A stretch of DNA of 64,000 bases from Flavobacteriales bacterium (GCA_020635695.1 JACJZH010000005.1:1-64000), one strand, 5' to 3'. Shown: positions 8,816-18,276, counted from the first letter of the stretch. The notes: generated by a model not told the origin, from the sequence alone. Program-made: numbers and translations.

Positions 8816-9754
8816 ATGAGGATCGGACTCGACATCATGGGCAGCGATCATGGCCCCGCCGTACCGGTGAGGGGGGCCGTGCTCGCAGCAAAGGAGTTGC
8901 CGGACAGCGTCCGGCTGGTCCTGATCGGTGACCCCGGGATCATCGGCGAGGCCCTCGCGGCCGAAGGTGCCGACCCCGCGGACTTCGACATCGTTCCCAG
9001 CCGGAACGACATCACCATGGACGACAACCCCACCAAGGCGCTCCAGGCCAAGCCGGAGAGCAGCATCTCGGTGGGGTTCGGCATGCTGAAGGCCGGGCAA
9101 CTGGACGCCTTCGCCAGCCCAGGCAACACCGGGGCCATGCTCGTGGGCTCCATCTTCAGCGTGAAGCCCATCCCCGGCGTGCTGCGCCCCTGCATCACCA
9201 GTGTGGTGCCCAAGGAGAACGGCTCCTTCGGGGTGCTGCTGGACGTGGGCGCCAATGCCGACTGCAAGCCGGACGTGCTGCAGCAGTTCGGCCTGCTCGG
9301 TGCCATGCTGGCCCGTCACGTGTTCCACATCGAGGACCCCGCCGTGGCCCTGCTCAACATCGGCCACGAGGAGAAGAAGGGGAACCTGCACACCCAGGCC
9401 GCCTACCAGCTGATGAAGGAGGCCGAGGGCTACCGCTTCATCGGCAACGTGGAGGGGCGCGACCTCTTCAACGACAAGGCCGACGTGATCGTGTGCGACG
9501 GCTTCACCGGCAACATCGTGCTCAAGGCCGTGGAGGCCTTCCACGACCTGTTGAAGCGCCGCGGCGTTCACGAGCCGTTCTTCGACCGGTTCGACTACGA
9601 GAACTATGGCGGCACGCTGGTGCTGGGGGTGAACGGCAACGTGGTCATCGGCCACGGCATCAGCAACGACGTCACCATCAAGAACATGCTGCTCTTCAGC
9701 CGCGAAGTGGTGGAGAGCCGCCTGAACGAGCGCATCCGCGAAGCCCTGTCATGA
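8816..9754 (+). CDS. plsX: Phosphate acyltransferase PlsX
   Basis: A 312-residue peripheral membrane enzyme that converts acyl-ACP and phosphate to acyl-phosphate, the donor for PlsY in phosphatidic acid synthesis. The N-terminus MRIGLDIMGSDHGP and the segments ASPGNTGAML, GANADCKP and CDGFTGNIVLK are diagnostic. ATG 8816 begins right at the conserved first strand. The stop overlaps the fabH start (ATGA at 9751-9754), giving tight coupling with the enzyme that starts fatty acid elongation. Confidence 0.96.
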   Translation: MRIGLDIMGSDHGPAVPVRGAVLAAKELPDSVRLVLIGDPGIIGEALAAEGADPADFDIVPSRNDITMDDNPTKALQAKPESSISVGFGMLKAGQLDAFASPGNTGAMLVGSIFSVKPIPGVLRPCITSVVPKENGSFGVLLDVGANADCKPDVLQQFGLLGAMLARHVFHIEDPAVALLNIGHEEKKGNLHTQAAYQLMKEAEGYRFIGNVEGRDLFNDKADVIVCDGFTGNIVLKAVEAFHDLLKRRGVHEPFFDRFDYENYGGTLVLGVNGNVVIGHGISNDVTIKNMLLFSREVVESRLNERIREALS

Positions 9755-10746
9755 GCCGCACCACCGCCGCCATCACCGCCGTGAACGGGTACGTGCCCGA
9801 GACCGTGCTCAGCAACCAGGTGTTGGAGACGCTGGTGGAGACCAACGACGCCTGGATCACCGAACGGACGGGCATCAAGGAGCGGCGGATCCTGAAAGGC
9901 AAGGGCCTGGGCACCTCGGACATGGCCGCCGAGGCCGTGAAGGGCCTGCTCGAGAAGCGGGGGATCGCTCCCGAGGAGATCGACCTGCTGATCTGCGCCA
10001 CCGTGACCCCGGACCACCAGTTCCCGGCCACGGCCAACATCATCTGTGACAAGGTGGGCGCGAAGAACGCCTGGAGCTTCGACCTGATGGCCGCGTGCAG
10101 CGGCTTTCTCTATGCGCTGGTGACCGGTTCCCGGTTCATCGAGACCGGAGCGCACAAGAAGGTCGTGGTGGTGGGTGCCGACAAGATGAGCAGCATCATC
10201 GACTACACCGACCGCACCACCTGCATCATCTTTGGGGACGGCTGCGGTGCCGTGCTGCTGGAACCCAACGAGGACGGGCTTGGCGTGATGGACAGCGTGC
10301 TGCGTTCCGACGGCAGCGGCTGCCAGTACCTTCACCAGAAGGCCGGCGGCAGCGTGAAACCTGCCACCGTGCGCACCGTGGAGGCCCGCGAGCACTTCGT
10401 GTACCAGGAGGGCAAGGCGGTGTTCAAGTTCGCCGTGACCAACATGGCCGACGTGAGCGCCGAGATCATGGAACGGAACAAGCTGGCCCCGGAGGACGTG
10501 GCCTGGCTGGTGCCGCACCAGGCCAACAAGCGCATCATCGATGCCACGGCCAACCGGATGGGGTTGGACGACAGCAAGGTGATGGTGAACATCGAACGGT
10601 ACGGGAACACCACCTCGGGCACGATCCCCTTGTGCCTGTGGGAATGGGAGCCCCGTCTGAAGAAGGGCGACAACCTGGTGCTCAGCGCCTTCGGAGGCGG
10701 CTTCACCTGGGGCGCCGTGTACGTGAAATGGGCCTACGGCGGCTGA
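9751..10746 (+). CDS. fabH: Beta-ketoacyl-ACP synthase III
   Basis: A 331-residue condensing enzyme that joins acetyl-CoA (or a branched primer) to malonyl-ACP and so starts fatty acid synthesis. The catalytic triad is in place: Cys116 in AACSGFLYAL, His256 in VPHQANKR and Asn286 in RYGNTTSGTIP. Length is normal. The ATG overlaps the plsX stop by four bases. The gap of 55 bases to accB contains its own -7-like element, so accB and accC may be transcribed both with fabH and separately. Confidence 0.96.
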   Translation: MSRTTAAITAVNGYVPETVLSNQVLETLVETNDAWITERTGIKERRILKGKGLGTSDMAAEAVKGLLEKRGIAPEEIDLLICATVTPDHQFPATANIICDKVGAKNAWSFDLMAACSGFLYALVTGSRFIETGAHKKVVVVGADKMSSIIDYTDRTTCIIFGDGCGAVLLEPNEDGLGVMDSVLRSDGSGCQYLHQKAGGSVKPATVRTVEAREHFVYQEGKAVFKFAVTNMADVSAEIMERNKLAPEDVAWLVPHQANKRIIDATANRMGLDDSKVMVNIERYGNTTSGTIPLCLWEWEPRLKKGDNLVLSAFGGGFTWGAVYVKWAYGG

Positions 10747-10758
10747 GCCGGGCTTTCC

Positions 10759-10766
10759 TACATTCG
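10759..10766 (+). promoter_or_regulatory. Bacteroidota -7-like element (TACATTCG) for accB
   Basis: TAnnTTCG variant, 35 bases before ATG 10802. It lies directly upstream of an alternative GTG (10775), which would leave almost no leader, and so favours the ATG. Confidence 0.45.
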
Positions 10767-10801
10767 TTCAATCCGTGGCTACCACAACCAAGCGACCCCC
10801 C

Positions 10802-11290
10802 ATGAACCTCTCGCAGATCCAGGAGCTGATCAAGTTCGTGGCCAAGAGCGGCGTGAGCGAGGTGGAGATCGAGCAGAAGGACTTCAAGATCACCATCAAG
10901 ACCGCCGTCTCCGCCAAGCAGAAGGAGGTGCAGGTGATCGCGCAGCCGATGCCCGCCGCCCCCGCCCCTGCGGCCCAGCCTGCGGCACCCGCGCCCGCTC
11001 CGGCACCCGCCGCGGCACCGCCCGCCGAGGCCAAGGCCGACGACAGCAAGTACATCACCGTGAAGGCCCCGATGATCGGCACCTTCTACCGTGCCTCGGG
11101 ACCCGACAAGCCGCCCTTCGTGAACGTGGGCGACACCATCAAGGCCGGGCAGGTCATCTGCATCATCGAGGCCATGAAGCTCTTCAACGAGATCGAGAGC
11201 GAGGTGAGCGGCAAGATCGTGAAGGTGCTGACGGACGACGCCAAACCGGTGGAGTACGATCAGCCGCTGTTCCTCGTGGACCCCAGCTGA
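10802..11290 (+). CDS. accB: Acetyl-CoA carboxylase biotin carboxyl carrier protein
   Basis: A 162-residue carrier subunit. Biotin attaches to Lys126 in the motif IEAMKLFNEIE near the C-terminus. The N-terminal part (MNLSQIQELIKFVAKSGVSE) is the usual AccB domain, joined to the biotinyl domain by an Ala/Pro-rich linker (residues about 45-75). ATG 10802 matches the normal AccB N-terminus; GTG 10775 would add nine residues and is less likely. It carries carboxyl-biotin between AccC, encoded 7 bases downstream, and the carboxyltransferase subunits, which are not in this window. Confidence 0.95.
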   Translation: MNLSQIQELIKFVAKSGVSEVEIEQKDFKITIKTAVSAKQKEVQVIAQPMPAAPAPAAQPAAPAPAPAPAAAPPAEAKADDSKYITVKAPMIGTFYRASGPDKPPFVNVGDTIKAGQVICIIEAMKLFNEIESEVSGKIVKVLTDDAKPVEYDQPLFLVDPS

Positions 11291-11297
11291 GGCGGCC

Positions 11298-12641
<1,344 letters not shown>

Positions 12642-12644
12642 GGC

Positions 12645-14585
12645 CTAGGCGCTGGCCTTCGCCCCTTTCGCCTTCTTCTCGGCCACCAGCTCCCTGACCG
12701 TGGCGATCACGGCCTGGTCGTCGTAGCCACATTCCGTGTAGAGCTCCGGCTGGGTGCCGTGCTCGATGAAACGGTCCGGGATGCCGAGGCGCCGCACCTG
12801 GGCGTGGTAGCCGTGATCGGCCATGAACTCCAGCACGGCACTGCCCATGCCGCCCTGCACGCAGCCATCCTCCATGGTGACCACCTGATCGAACTTGCCG
12901 AAGACCTCGTGCAGCAGCAGCTCGTCCAGCGGCTTCACGAAGCGCATGTCATAGTGGGCCACGCTGTAACCCTCGGCCTCCAAGGCATCTATCCCCTGGG
13001 CCGCGATGTTGCCGATGTGCCCGATGCTGAGCACGGCCACGTCCGTACCGTTGCGCAGCTTGCGGCCGGTGCCCACCTTGACCTCCTTGAGCGGGGTCTT
13101 CCACTCGGTCATGACGCCCTGCCCACGCGGGTAGCGGATGCTGAAGGGCCCCTGATCGGGCAGTTGGGCGGTGTACATCAGGTTCCGCAGCTCCTCCTCG
13201 TTCATCGGGGCGCTCACCACCATGTTGGGGATGCAGCGGAAGTAGGCCAGGTCGAAGGCTCCGTGGTGCGTGGGTCCGTCGGCACCGGCCAGGCCGCCGC
13301 GGTCCAGGCAGAACACCACGTTCAAGTTCTGGAGTGCCACGTCGTGCACCACCTGGTCGTAGGCCCGCTGCATGAACGAGCTGTAGATGTTGCAGAAGGG
13401 CACCAGCCCCTGGGTGGCCATGCCGGCGCTGAAGGTGACCGCGTGTTGCTCAGCGATGCCCACGTCGAAGGCCCGCTCGGGCATGGCCTTCATCATGATG
13501 TTCAGCGAGCAGCCCGTGGGCATGGCGGGGGTCACGCCCACCACCTTGGGGTTCTTCTCGGCCAGTTCCACGATGGTGTGGCCGAACACGTCCTGGTACT
13601 TCGGCGGTTGGGGGCTCTTGGGCGCCACCTTGATGATCTCGCCGGTCTCCTTGTTGAAGAGGCCGGGCGCGTGCCACACGGTGGGGCTGCCCTCCTCGGC
13701 CGGCTTGTAGCCCTTGCCCTTCACGGTGACGGCATGCAGGATCTTGGGGCCTGGGATGTCCTTGAGGTCCCGCATCACCTTCACCAGGTGGTCCACGTCG
13801 TGGCCATCCACCGGGCCGAAGTAGCGAAAGTTGAGGCTCTCGAACAGGTTGCTCTGCTTCAGCAAGGCGCTCTTGACGGCACCCTCCACCTTCTGGGCCA
13901 CCGCCTGCGCGTTGGGGCCGAACTTGCTGATCTTGCCGAGCAGGTTCCAGACCTCGTCCTTCACCTTGTTGTAGGTGTGGCTGGTGGTGATGTCGGTGAG
14001 GTACTCCTTGAGCGCGCCCACGTTGGGGTCGATGCTCATGCAGTTGTCGTTGAGCACCACCAGCATGTCGGTGCCCTCACCGCCGGCATGGTTCAGCGCC
14101 TCGAAGGCCATGCCGGCCGTCATGGCGCCATCACCGATCACGGCCACCACCTGGCGGTCCTTCTCACCCTTCAGCCGGCTGCCCACGGCCATGCCCACGC
14201 CGGCACCGATGCTGGTGCTGCTGTGGCCCACGCCGAAGGTGTCGTACTCGCTCTCACTGCGCTTGGGGAACCCGCTGAGGCCCTTGTGGATGCGGTTGGT
14301 GTGAAAGACCTCCCGCCGACCGGAGAGGATCTTGTGCCCGTAGGCCTGGTGCCCCACGTCCCACACCAGCTGATCGTATGGGGTGTTGAACACGTAGTGC
14401 AGGGCCACGGTGAGCTCCACCACGCCCAGGCTGGCACCGAAGTGCCCGCCCTTCACGCTCACCACATCGATGATGAAATCGCGGAGCTCGTGGCACACCT
14501 GCTCCAGCTGGTCCTCGGGCAGCTTGCGCAGATCGTCTGGCAGCCCGATGCGCTCGAGCAGGGGATAATGGGGCTGTTCGCTCAT
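12645..14585 (-). CDS. dxs: 1-deoxy-D-xylulose-5-phosphate synthase
   Basis: A 646-residue thiamine-diphosphate enzyme that condenses pyruvate and glyceraldehyde 3-phosphate to DXP, the entry to the MEP isoprenoid pathway and a precursor for thiamine and pyridoxal phosphate. Motifs: HFGASLGVVELTVALHYVF, the ThDP-binding GDGAMTAGMAFEALNHAG with VLNDNCMSI, GPVDGHDVDHLV, and the transketolase domain FDVGIAEQHAVTFSAG. ATG 14585 is preferred over the in-frame codon at 14615, because a perfect -7 element (14613-14620) overlaps that upstream codon. Its DXP would also feed the PdxA step encoded at 6.9 kb. Confidence 0.96.
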   Translation of the reverse strand: MSEQPHYPLLERIGLPDDLRKLPEDQLEQVCHELRDFIIDVVSVKGGHFGASLGVVELTVALHYVFNTPYDQLVWDVGHQAYGHKILSGRREVFHTNRIHKGLSGFPKRSESEYDTFGVGHSSTSIGAGVGMAVGSRLKGEKDRQVVAVIGDGAMTAGMAFEALNHAGGEGTDMLVVLNDNCMSIDPNVGALKEYLTDITTSHTYNKVKDEVWNLLGKISKFGPNAQAVAQKVEGAVKSALLKQSNLFESLNFRYFGPVDGHDVDHLVKVMRDLKDIPGPKILHAVTVKGKGYKPAEEGSPTVWHAPGLFNKETGEIIKVAPKSPQPPKYQDVFGHTIVELAEKNPKVVGVTPAMPTGCSLNIMMKAMPERAFDVGIAEQHAVTFSAGMATQGLVPFCNIYSSFMQRAYDQVVHDVALQNLNVVFCLDRGGLAGADGPTHHGAFDLAYFRCIPNMVVSAPMNEEELRNLMYTAQLPDQGPFSIRYPRGQGVMTEWKTPLKEVKVGTGRKLRNGTDVAVLSIGHIGNIAAQGIDALEAEGYSVAHYDMRFVKPLDELLLHEVFGKFDQVVTMEDGCVQGGMGSAVLEFMADHGYHAQVRRLGIPDRFIEHGTQPELYTECGYDDQAVIATVRELVAEKKAKGAKASA

Positions 14586-14612
14586 GTCCGGTCCGGGTCG
14601 ATGCAGCTTGAA

Positions 14613-14620
14613 CAAAGGTA
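14613..14620 (-). promoter_or_regulatory. Bacteroidota -7 element (TACCTTTG) for dxs
   Basis: A perfect TAnnTTTG on the minus strand, 27 bases before the dxs ATG. It shows dxs is not simply read through from the CoA-transferase gene. Confidence 0.65.
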
Positions 14621-14659
14621 GGACGCGGGAAGTTCAGCGATCGGTATGTCCTGTGGGCG

Positions 14660-15952
14660 TCACCGGCGGGCCCAACTGACCCCGAAGCGCTCCGCTGCGG
14701 CCCGCTCGAGGGCCTCCCGGTGGTCGGGGTGGGCGATGTCGATCAGCGCCCTTGCCCGCTGCTGCAGGTTGCGGCCGAAGAGGTAGGCCACGCCATGCTC
14801 GGTGACCACGTAGTGCACGTGGGCCCGGGTGGTGACCACCCCCGCCCCCTCCTTCAGGTAGGGCACGATCTTGCTGAGCCCTTTGCCGGTGGTGCTGCAC
14901 AGGGCGATGATGGGCTTGCCGCCTTCACTGAGGGCCGCCCCGCGCATGAAGTCCATCTGCCCTCCGACCCCGCTGTATTGGTAGGTGCCGATGCTGTCCG
15001 CGCAGACCTGACCGGTCAGGTCCACCTCGATAGCGCTGTTGATGGCCACCACCTTGGGGTTCTCGCGGATCACCTTGCCGTCGTTCACGTATTGGGCGTC
15101 CAGGAAGGCGAAGTAGGGGTTGTCGTCCACCTTGTCGTACAACCGCCGGCTGCCGATGGCGAAGGAGGTGACCACCTTGCCCCTATGCTTCTTCTTGAAG
15201 CGGTTGCTGATGACGCCCTGCTCCAGCAGGTCGATGATCCCATTGGAGCACATCTCGGTATGGACGCCCAGGTCGCGGTGGTCGCCTAGCCCGTGCAGGA
15301 TGGCGTCCGGGATCGCCCCGATGCCCATCTGCAGGGTGGAGCCATCATCGATCATGTCGCTGACCAATTCCGCGATGCGGCGCTCGCTGGGACCGATGCG
15401 GGTGGAGTAGTCCACCTCCGGAAGTGCATCGTCCACCTCCACCATGGCCGCGAACTGCCCGACATGCACCTGCCCATCGCCCAGGGTGCGCGGCATGTTC
15501 GGGTTCACCTGGGCGATCACCGTTCCCGCATTGCGGACGGCCGCCCGGGCCACGTCCACCGACACCCCCAGGGAACAGAAGCCATGCCGGTCCGGAGGGG
15601 ATACATGCACCAGCGCCACATCGATGGGCAGGATGCCGCGGTCGAAGAGGCGGGGGATCTCGCTCAGGAACACCGGCACATAGTCTCCACGGGGACCGTC
15701 CACGGCATGGCGCATGTTGGCCGACACGAAGAGGGCGTTCAGGAAGAAGCTCTCCTGCACCTCGGGCCGGTCGAAGCCCAATTCCCCCAAGGTGCTGATG
15801 CTGACCAGTTCCACATCACGCACCTGCCCGGCCCGGGCGAACAGGGCGTTCACGAGCCGGTGCGGGGTGGCCGCGCTGCCGTGGATGAACACCCGGTCGC
15901 CATTGTTCACCAACGCGACCGCCTCTTCGGCGGTGGTCCAGGGAAGTGCCAT
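14660..15952 (-). CDS. Acetyl-CoA hydrolase/transferase family protein (4-hydroxybutyrate CoA-transferase-like)
   Basis: A 430-residue family I CoA-transferase-type enzyme. Such enzymes move CoA between acetate and other carboxylic acids through a glutamyl-CoA intermediate. The likely catalytic glutamate is E233 in LGVHTEMCSNGIIDLL, and GVGGQMDFMRGA and HVHYVVTEHGVAYLFG near the C-terminus are typical of the 4-hydroxybutyrate/butyrate group. The true substrate cannot be read from sequence. I start at ATG 15952; an earlier ATG at 15994 falls within the putative operator described below. Upstream lie a GTCCTTTG -7-like element (15957-15964) and a degenerate CRP/FNR-type operator. The next gene on the same strand is dxs, with its own promoter. 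Confidence 0.87.
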   Translation of the reverse strand: MALPWTTAEEAVALVNNGDRVFIHGSAATPHRLVNALFARAGQVRDVELVSISTLGELGFDRPEVQESFFLNALFVSANMRHAVDGPRGDYVPVFLSEIPRLFDRGILPIDVALVHVSPPDRHGFCSLGVSVDVARAAVRNAGTVIAQVNPNMPRTLGDGQVHVGQFAAMVEVDDALPEVDYSTRIGPSERRIAELVSDMIDDGSTLQMGIGAIPDAILHGLGDHRDLGVHTEMCSNGIIDLLEQGVISNRFKKKHRGKVVTSFAIGSRRLYDKVDDNPYFAFLDAQYVNDGKVIRENPKVVAINSAIEVDLTGQVCADSIGTYQYSGVGGQMDFMRGAALSEGGKPIIALCSTTGKGLSKIVPYLKEGAGVVTTRAHVHYVVTEHGVAYLFGRNLQQRARALIDIAHPDHREALERAAAERFGVSWARR

Positions 15953-15956
15953 GCGG

Positions 15957-15964
15957 CAAAGGAC
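15957..15964 (-). promoter_or_regulatory. Degenerate -7 element (GTCCTTTG) for the CoA-transferase gene
   Basis: On the minus strand GTCCTTTG keeps the TTTG half of the element but lacks the leading TA, as expected for an activator-dependent promoter. It lies only 4 bases from ATG 15952, so the transcript would be nearly leaderless. Confidence 0.35.
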
Positions 15965-15986
15965 ACCGATCGCCCGGGCACTGAAC

Positions 15987-16000
15987 GTGACCATGCTCAG
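15987..16000 (-). promoter_or_regulatory. Degenerate CRP/FNR-type operator upstream of the CoA-transferase gene
   Basis: On the minus strand the sequence is CTGAGCATGGTCACGTTC: the right half GTCAC and the GTTC flank are identical to the operators at 18213 and 35640, and the left half is 3 of 5. The distance from GTCAC to TTTG of the -7 region (27 bases) matches the other two sites (28 and 27). Confidence 0.4.
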
Positions 16001-16077
16001 CCTTTCCGCGGCCCATCCTTCCGCTCAGGCATCCAAGCGAGATGCATTTCCTTGCCCTGGATTTATTTTCCATGGTA

Positions 16078-16085
16078 TATATTTG
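16078..16085 (+). promoter_or_regulatory. Bacteroidota -7 element (TATATTTG) for the pirin gene
   Basis: A perfect TAnnTTTG in a conspicuously AT-rich patch (about 16060-16085) of an otherwise GC-rich region, 7 bases before ATG 16093. It rules out the in-frame ATG at 16042. Confidence 0.65.
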
Positions 16086-16092
16086 CACCGTC

Positions 16093-16956
16093 ATGGACAG
16101 GAAGACCTTTCTCCGCAACAGCCTCCTGGGCGCCGCTGCTGCGGCAGGAGGCACCGCCGCGGCCCGGCTCCTGAACGAACCGGCACCGGAGACCGTTGGC
16201 TTCGAACACCTCCCCACCAACACCCCCCGCATCATGAGCAACATGGTCCTGCACCCTGCCGCCACGCGAGGCCATGCCGACCACGGTTGGCTGGACACCT
16301 GGCACACCTTCAGCTTCGCCAACTACTACGACCCGGAGCGCATGCACTTCGGCGTGCTGCGGGTGCTGAACGACGACACCGTGGCCCCGGGCATGGGCTT
16401 CAACACCCACCCGCACGAGAACATGGAGATCGTCTCCATTCCCTTGGAGGGCGACCTGGAGCACAAGGACAGCATGGGCAACACGCAGGTGATCCGCCAC
16501 GGCGACATCCAGGTGATGAGCGCCGGCAGCGGCATCACGCACAGCGAAAAGAACCGGAACCACGACCAACGGACGCGCTTCCTGCAGATCTGGGTGTTCC
16601 CCAACAAGCGGAACGTGAAGCCGCGTTACGACCAGCTGACCCTGGACCCGAAGGACCGCGAGGGCCGCTTCCAGCAGGTGCTCTCCCCCGACCCGAACGA
16701 TGAGGGCGTGTGGGTGCACCAGGACGCCTGGTTCCACCTCGGGAAGTTCCCGGCCGGTGAAAAGGCGAACTACACCGTGAAGCGTCCGGGCAACGGGGTC
16801 TATGCCTTCGTGATCGAGGGCTCCGCCACCGTGCAGGGACAGCCCTTGGGCCGCCGGGACGGGCTGGGTGTCTGGGACGTGGAGCAGCTGGACGTCACGT
16901 TCGGCCCGGAAGGCGGAGAGCTGTTGTTGATGGACGTACCGATGACCCTTTCCTGA
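16093..16956 (+). CDS. Pirin family cupin protein with a Tat-like N-terminal leader
   Basis: A 287-residue bicupin of the pirin family; some members bind metal and act as quercetinases or redox sensors, most are uncharacterised. The first cupin keeps the metal ligands: His-His in NTHPHENMEI, then His and Glu in GSGITHSEKN. The first 30 residues are not part of pirin: MDRKTFLRNSLLGAAAAAGG resembles a twin-arginine leader with one Arg replaced by Lys and a hydrophobic Ala/Gly stretch, suggesting export as a folded metalloprotein. The -7 element at 16078 fixes the start so that the leader is included. The stop and the next ATG overlap (TGATG), coupling it to a nitroreductase. Confidence 0.88.
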   Translation: MDRKTFLRNSLLGAAAAAGGTAAARLLNEPAPETVGFEHLPTNTPRIMSNMVLHPAATRGHADHGWLDTWHTFSFANYYDPERMHFGVLRVLNDDTVAPGMGFNTHPHENMEIVSIPLEGDLEHKDSMGNTQVIRHGDIQVMSAGSGITHSEKNRNHDQRTRFLQIWVFPNKRNVKPRYDQLTLDPKDREGRFQQVLSPDPNDEGVWVHQDAWFHLGKFPAGEKANYTVKRPGNGVYAFVIEGSATVQGQPLGRRDGLGVWDVEQLDVTFGPEGGELLLMDVPMTLS

Positions 16957-17558
16957 TGGAGACGACCACACTTCCGCATACCGACGCCCTCAAGGAGGCC
17001 CCGACCACGCACCCCGTGCATCCCCTGGTCCGGCGCCGATGGAGCGCCCGTGCCTTCGGGGAGGCGTCCATCGGCGACGATGAGCTGGCCACCCTGCTGG
17101 AGGCCGCGGCCTGGGCCCCCAGCGCCATGAACGAGCAGCCCTGGCGCTTCCGCCATGCCCGGCGGGGTACCCCGGCGTTCGATGCGCTCTGGGACCTGCT
17201 GAAGCCGGGCAACCAGCCCTGGACCCGGAACGCGGCCCTGCTCATCGCCATCTCCGGGGTGAAGCACCATGCCCGGAACGAGGCGCCGAACGCCTCCTGG
17301 CAGCACGACGTGGGCATGGCCACCGCCAACCTGCTGCTGCAGGCCACCGGGCTGGGCATCCACGGCCACCTGATGGGCGGCTTCGACAAGGAGCGCACCC
17401 AGGAACACCTGGGGCTGGACCCGGAACGGGAGGAGGTGGTGACCATCCTCGCCCTCGGCCGCATCACGGACCCGGAAACCTTGGAGGAACCCTTCCGAGG
17501 CCGGGAATTGGCCCCGCGTACCCGCAAACCGCTGGACGAGATCGCCTTTCCCCTTTGA
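16956..17558 (+). CDS. Nitroreductase family protein
   Basis: A 200-residue FMN-dependent oxidoreductase of the nitroreductase fold; such enzymes reduce quinones, nitro groups or similar acceptors with NAD(P)H. The FMN-binding N-terminal segment is clear (VRRRWSARAFGEASI, then LEAAAWAPSAMNEQPWRF), as is the DVGMATANLLLQATGLGIH helix and the GFD/LGLDPEREEVVTILALG ending. Its substrate is not predictable. Its ATG overlaps the pirin stop by one base (TGATG); the YceI gene follows after 47 bases, so the three form a probable redox operon. Confidence 0.9.
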   Translation: METTTLPHTDALKEAPTTHPVHPLVRRRWSARAFGEASIGDDELATLLEAAAWAPSAMNEQPWRFRHARRGTPAFDALWDLLKPGNQPWTRNAALLIAISGVKHHARNEAPNASWQHDVGMATANLLLQATGLGIHGHLMGGFDKERTQEHLGLDPEREEVVTILALGRITDPETLEEPFRGRELAPRTRKPLDEIAFPL

Positions 17559-17605
17559 ACCGAACATGAACCGGTGCCGTCCGGCACCACAACCCAACAA
17601 CGACC

Positions 17606-18151
17606 ATGGAGACCGCAACGACCACCACGACCAAATGGGCCATCGACCCGGCCCACAGCGAAGTGCAGTTCAAGGTGAAGCACCTGATGATCAGCACCGT
17701 GACCGGCAGCTTCAAGCAGTTCGGCGCCGAGGCCGAACTGGAAGGTGACGACCTGACCAACGCCCAGGTGAGCTTCTGGGCGGACACCGCCAGCATCTTC
17801 ACCAACGACGAGAAGCGCGACGCCCACCTGCGCAGCCCGGACTTCTTCGACAGCGAGCAGTTCCCGAAGCTCACCTTCACCAGCACCCGCATCGAAGGCA
17901 GCGGCAGCAATTGGAAGGTCACCGGCGACCTCACCATCAAGGGCGTGACCAAGCCCGTGACGCTGGACGTGGAGTGGAGCGGCCAGGCGAAGGACCCCTG
18001 GGGCAACACCAAGGCCGGCCTGAACCTGAGCGGGAAGATCGACCGCAAGGAATGGGGGCTCACCTGGAACGCGGCCCTGGAGACCGGCGGTGTGCTGGTG
18101 AGCGACGAAGTGCGCATCCTGTGCGAGGTGCAGCTGGCCCACCAGGCCTGA
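17606..18151 (+). CDS. YceI family protein
   Basis: A 181-residue protein of the YceI lipocalin-like beta-barrel family, which binds isoprenoid-type lipids such as polyprenyl chains. The fold signatures are present: TKWAIDPAHSEVQFKVKHLMIS, DFFDSEQFPKLTFTSTRI and VTGDLTIKGVTKPVTLDVE, with WGLTWNAALETGGVLVSDEVRI at the end. Many YceI proteins are periplasmic, but no signal peptide is visible here; the N-terminus METATTTTTKW is short and polar, as in many Bacteroidota members. It lies between the nitroreductase and a strong terminator, so it is probably the last gene of the pirin operon. Confidence 0.93.
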   Translation: METATTTTTKWAIDPAHSEVQFKVKHLMISTVTGSFKQFGAEAELEGDDLTNAQVSFWADTASIFTNDEKRDAHLRSPDFFDSEQFPKLTFTSTRIEGSGSNWKVTGDLTIKGVTKPVTLDVEWSGQAKDPWGNTKAGLNLSGKIDRKEWGLTWNAALETGGVLVSDEVRILCEVQLAHQA

Positions 18152-18169
18152 GGCACCCCGCCTCCGTGG

Positions 18170-18199
18170 GGAAGGGCTCGGCGCATGCCGGGCCCTTCC
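18170..18199 (+). terminator. Strong intrinsic-type hairpin after the YceI gene
   Basis: A 13-bp stem (18170-18182 with 18187-18199, one T-G wobble) around a GCAT tetraloop, followed by TGTTGG. It ends the pirin-nitroreductase-YceI unit and separates it from the next promoter. Confidence 0.75.
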
Positions 18200-18212
18200 T
18201 GTTGGTGCCGGC

Positions 18213-18226
18213 GTGACGCAGGTCAC
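18213..18226 (+). promoter_or_regulatory. CRP/FNR-type operator upstream of the sulfide:quinone oxidoreductase gene
   Basis: GTGACGCAGGTCACGTTC starts here: a perfect inverted repeat GTGAC-N4-GTCAC (GTGA-N6-TCAC, the core of CRP-family sites) with the flank GTTC. Its centre lies about 43 bases before the start expected from the -7-like CACCTTTCG (18249-18257), the position used for class II activation. Confidence 0.6.
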
Positions 18227-18248
18227 GTTCATTCCGCCATCGGCGGGC

Positions 18249-18257
18249 CACCTTTCG
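18249..18257 (+). promoter_or_regulatory. Degenerate -7 region (CACCTTTCG) of the sulfide:quinone oxidoreductase gene
   Basis: The element lacks the leading TA of the phylum consensus, as expected for an activator-dependent promoter. It sits 27 bases from the operator and 20 bases before ATG 18277. Confidence 0.45.
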
Positions 18258-18276
18258 TTCTCAATACCGAACGAAC

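Noticed and set aside
12759..14621. Plus-strand open frame (620 codons) opposite dxs
   Set aside because: Its composition is dominated by His, Gly, Val and Ala runs typical of antisense frames; dxs on the other strand is unambiguous.
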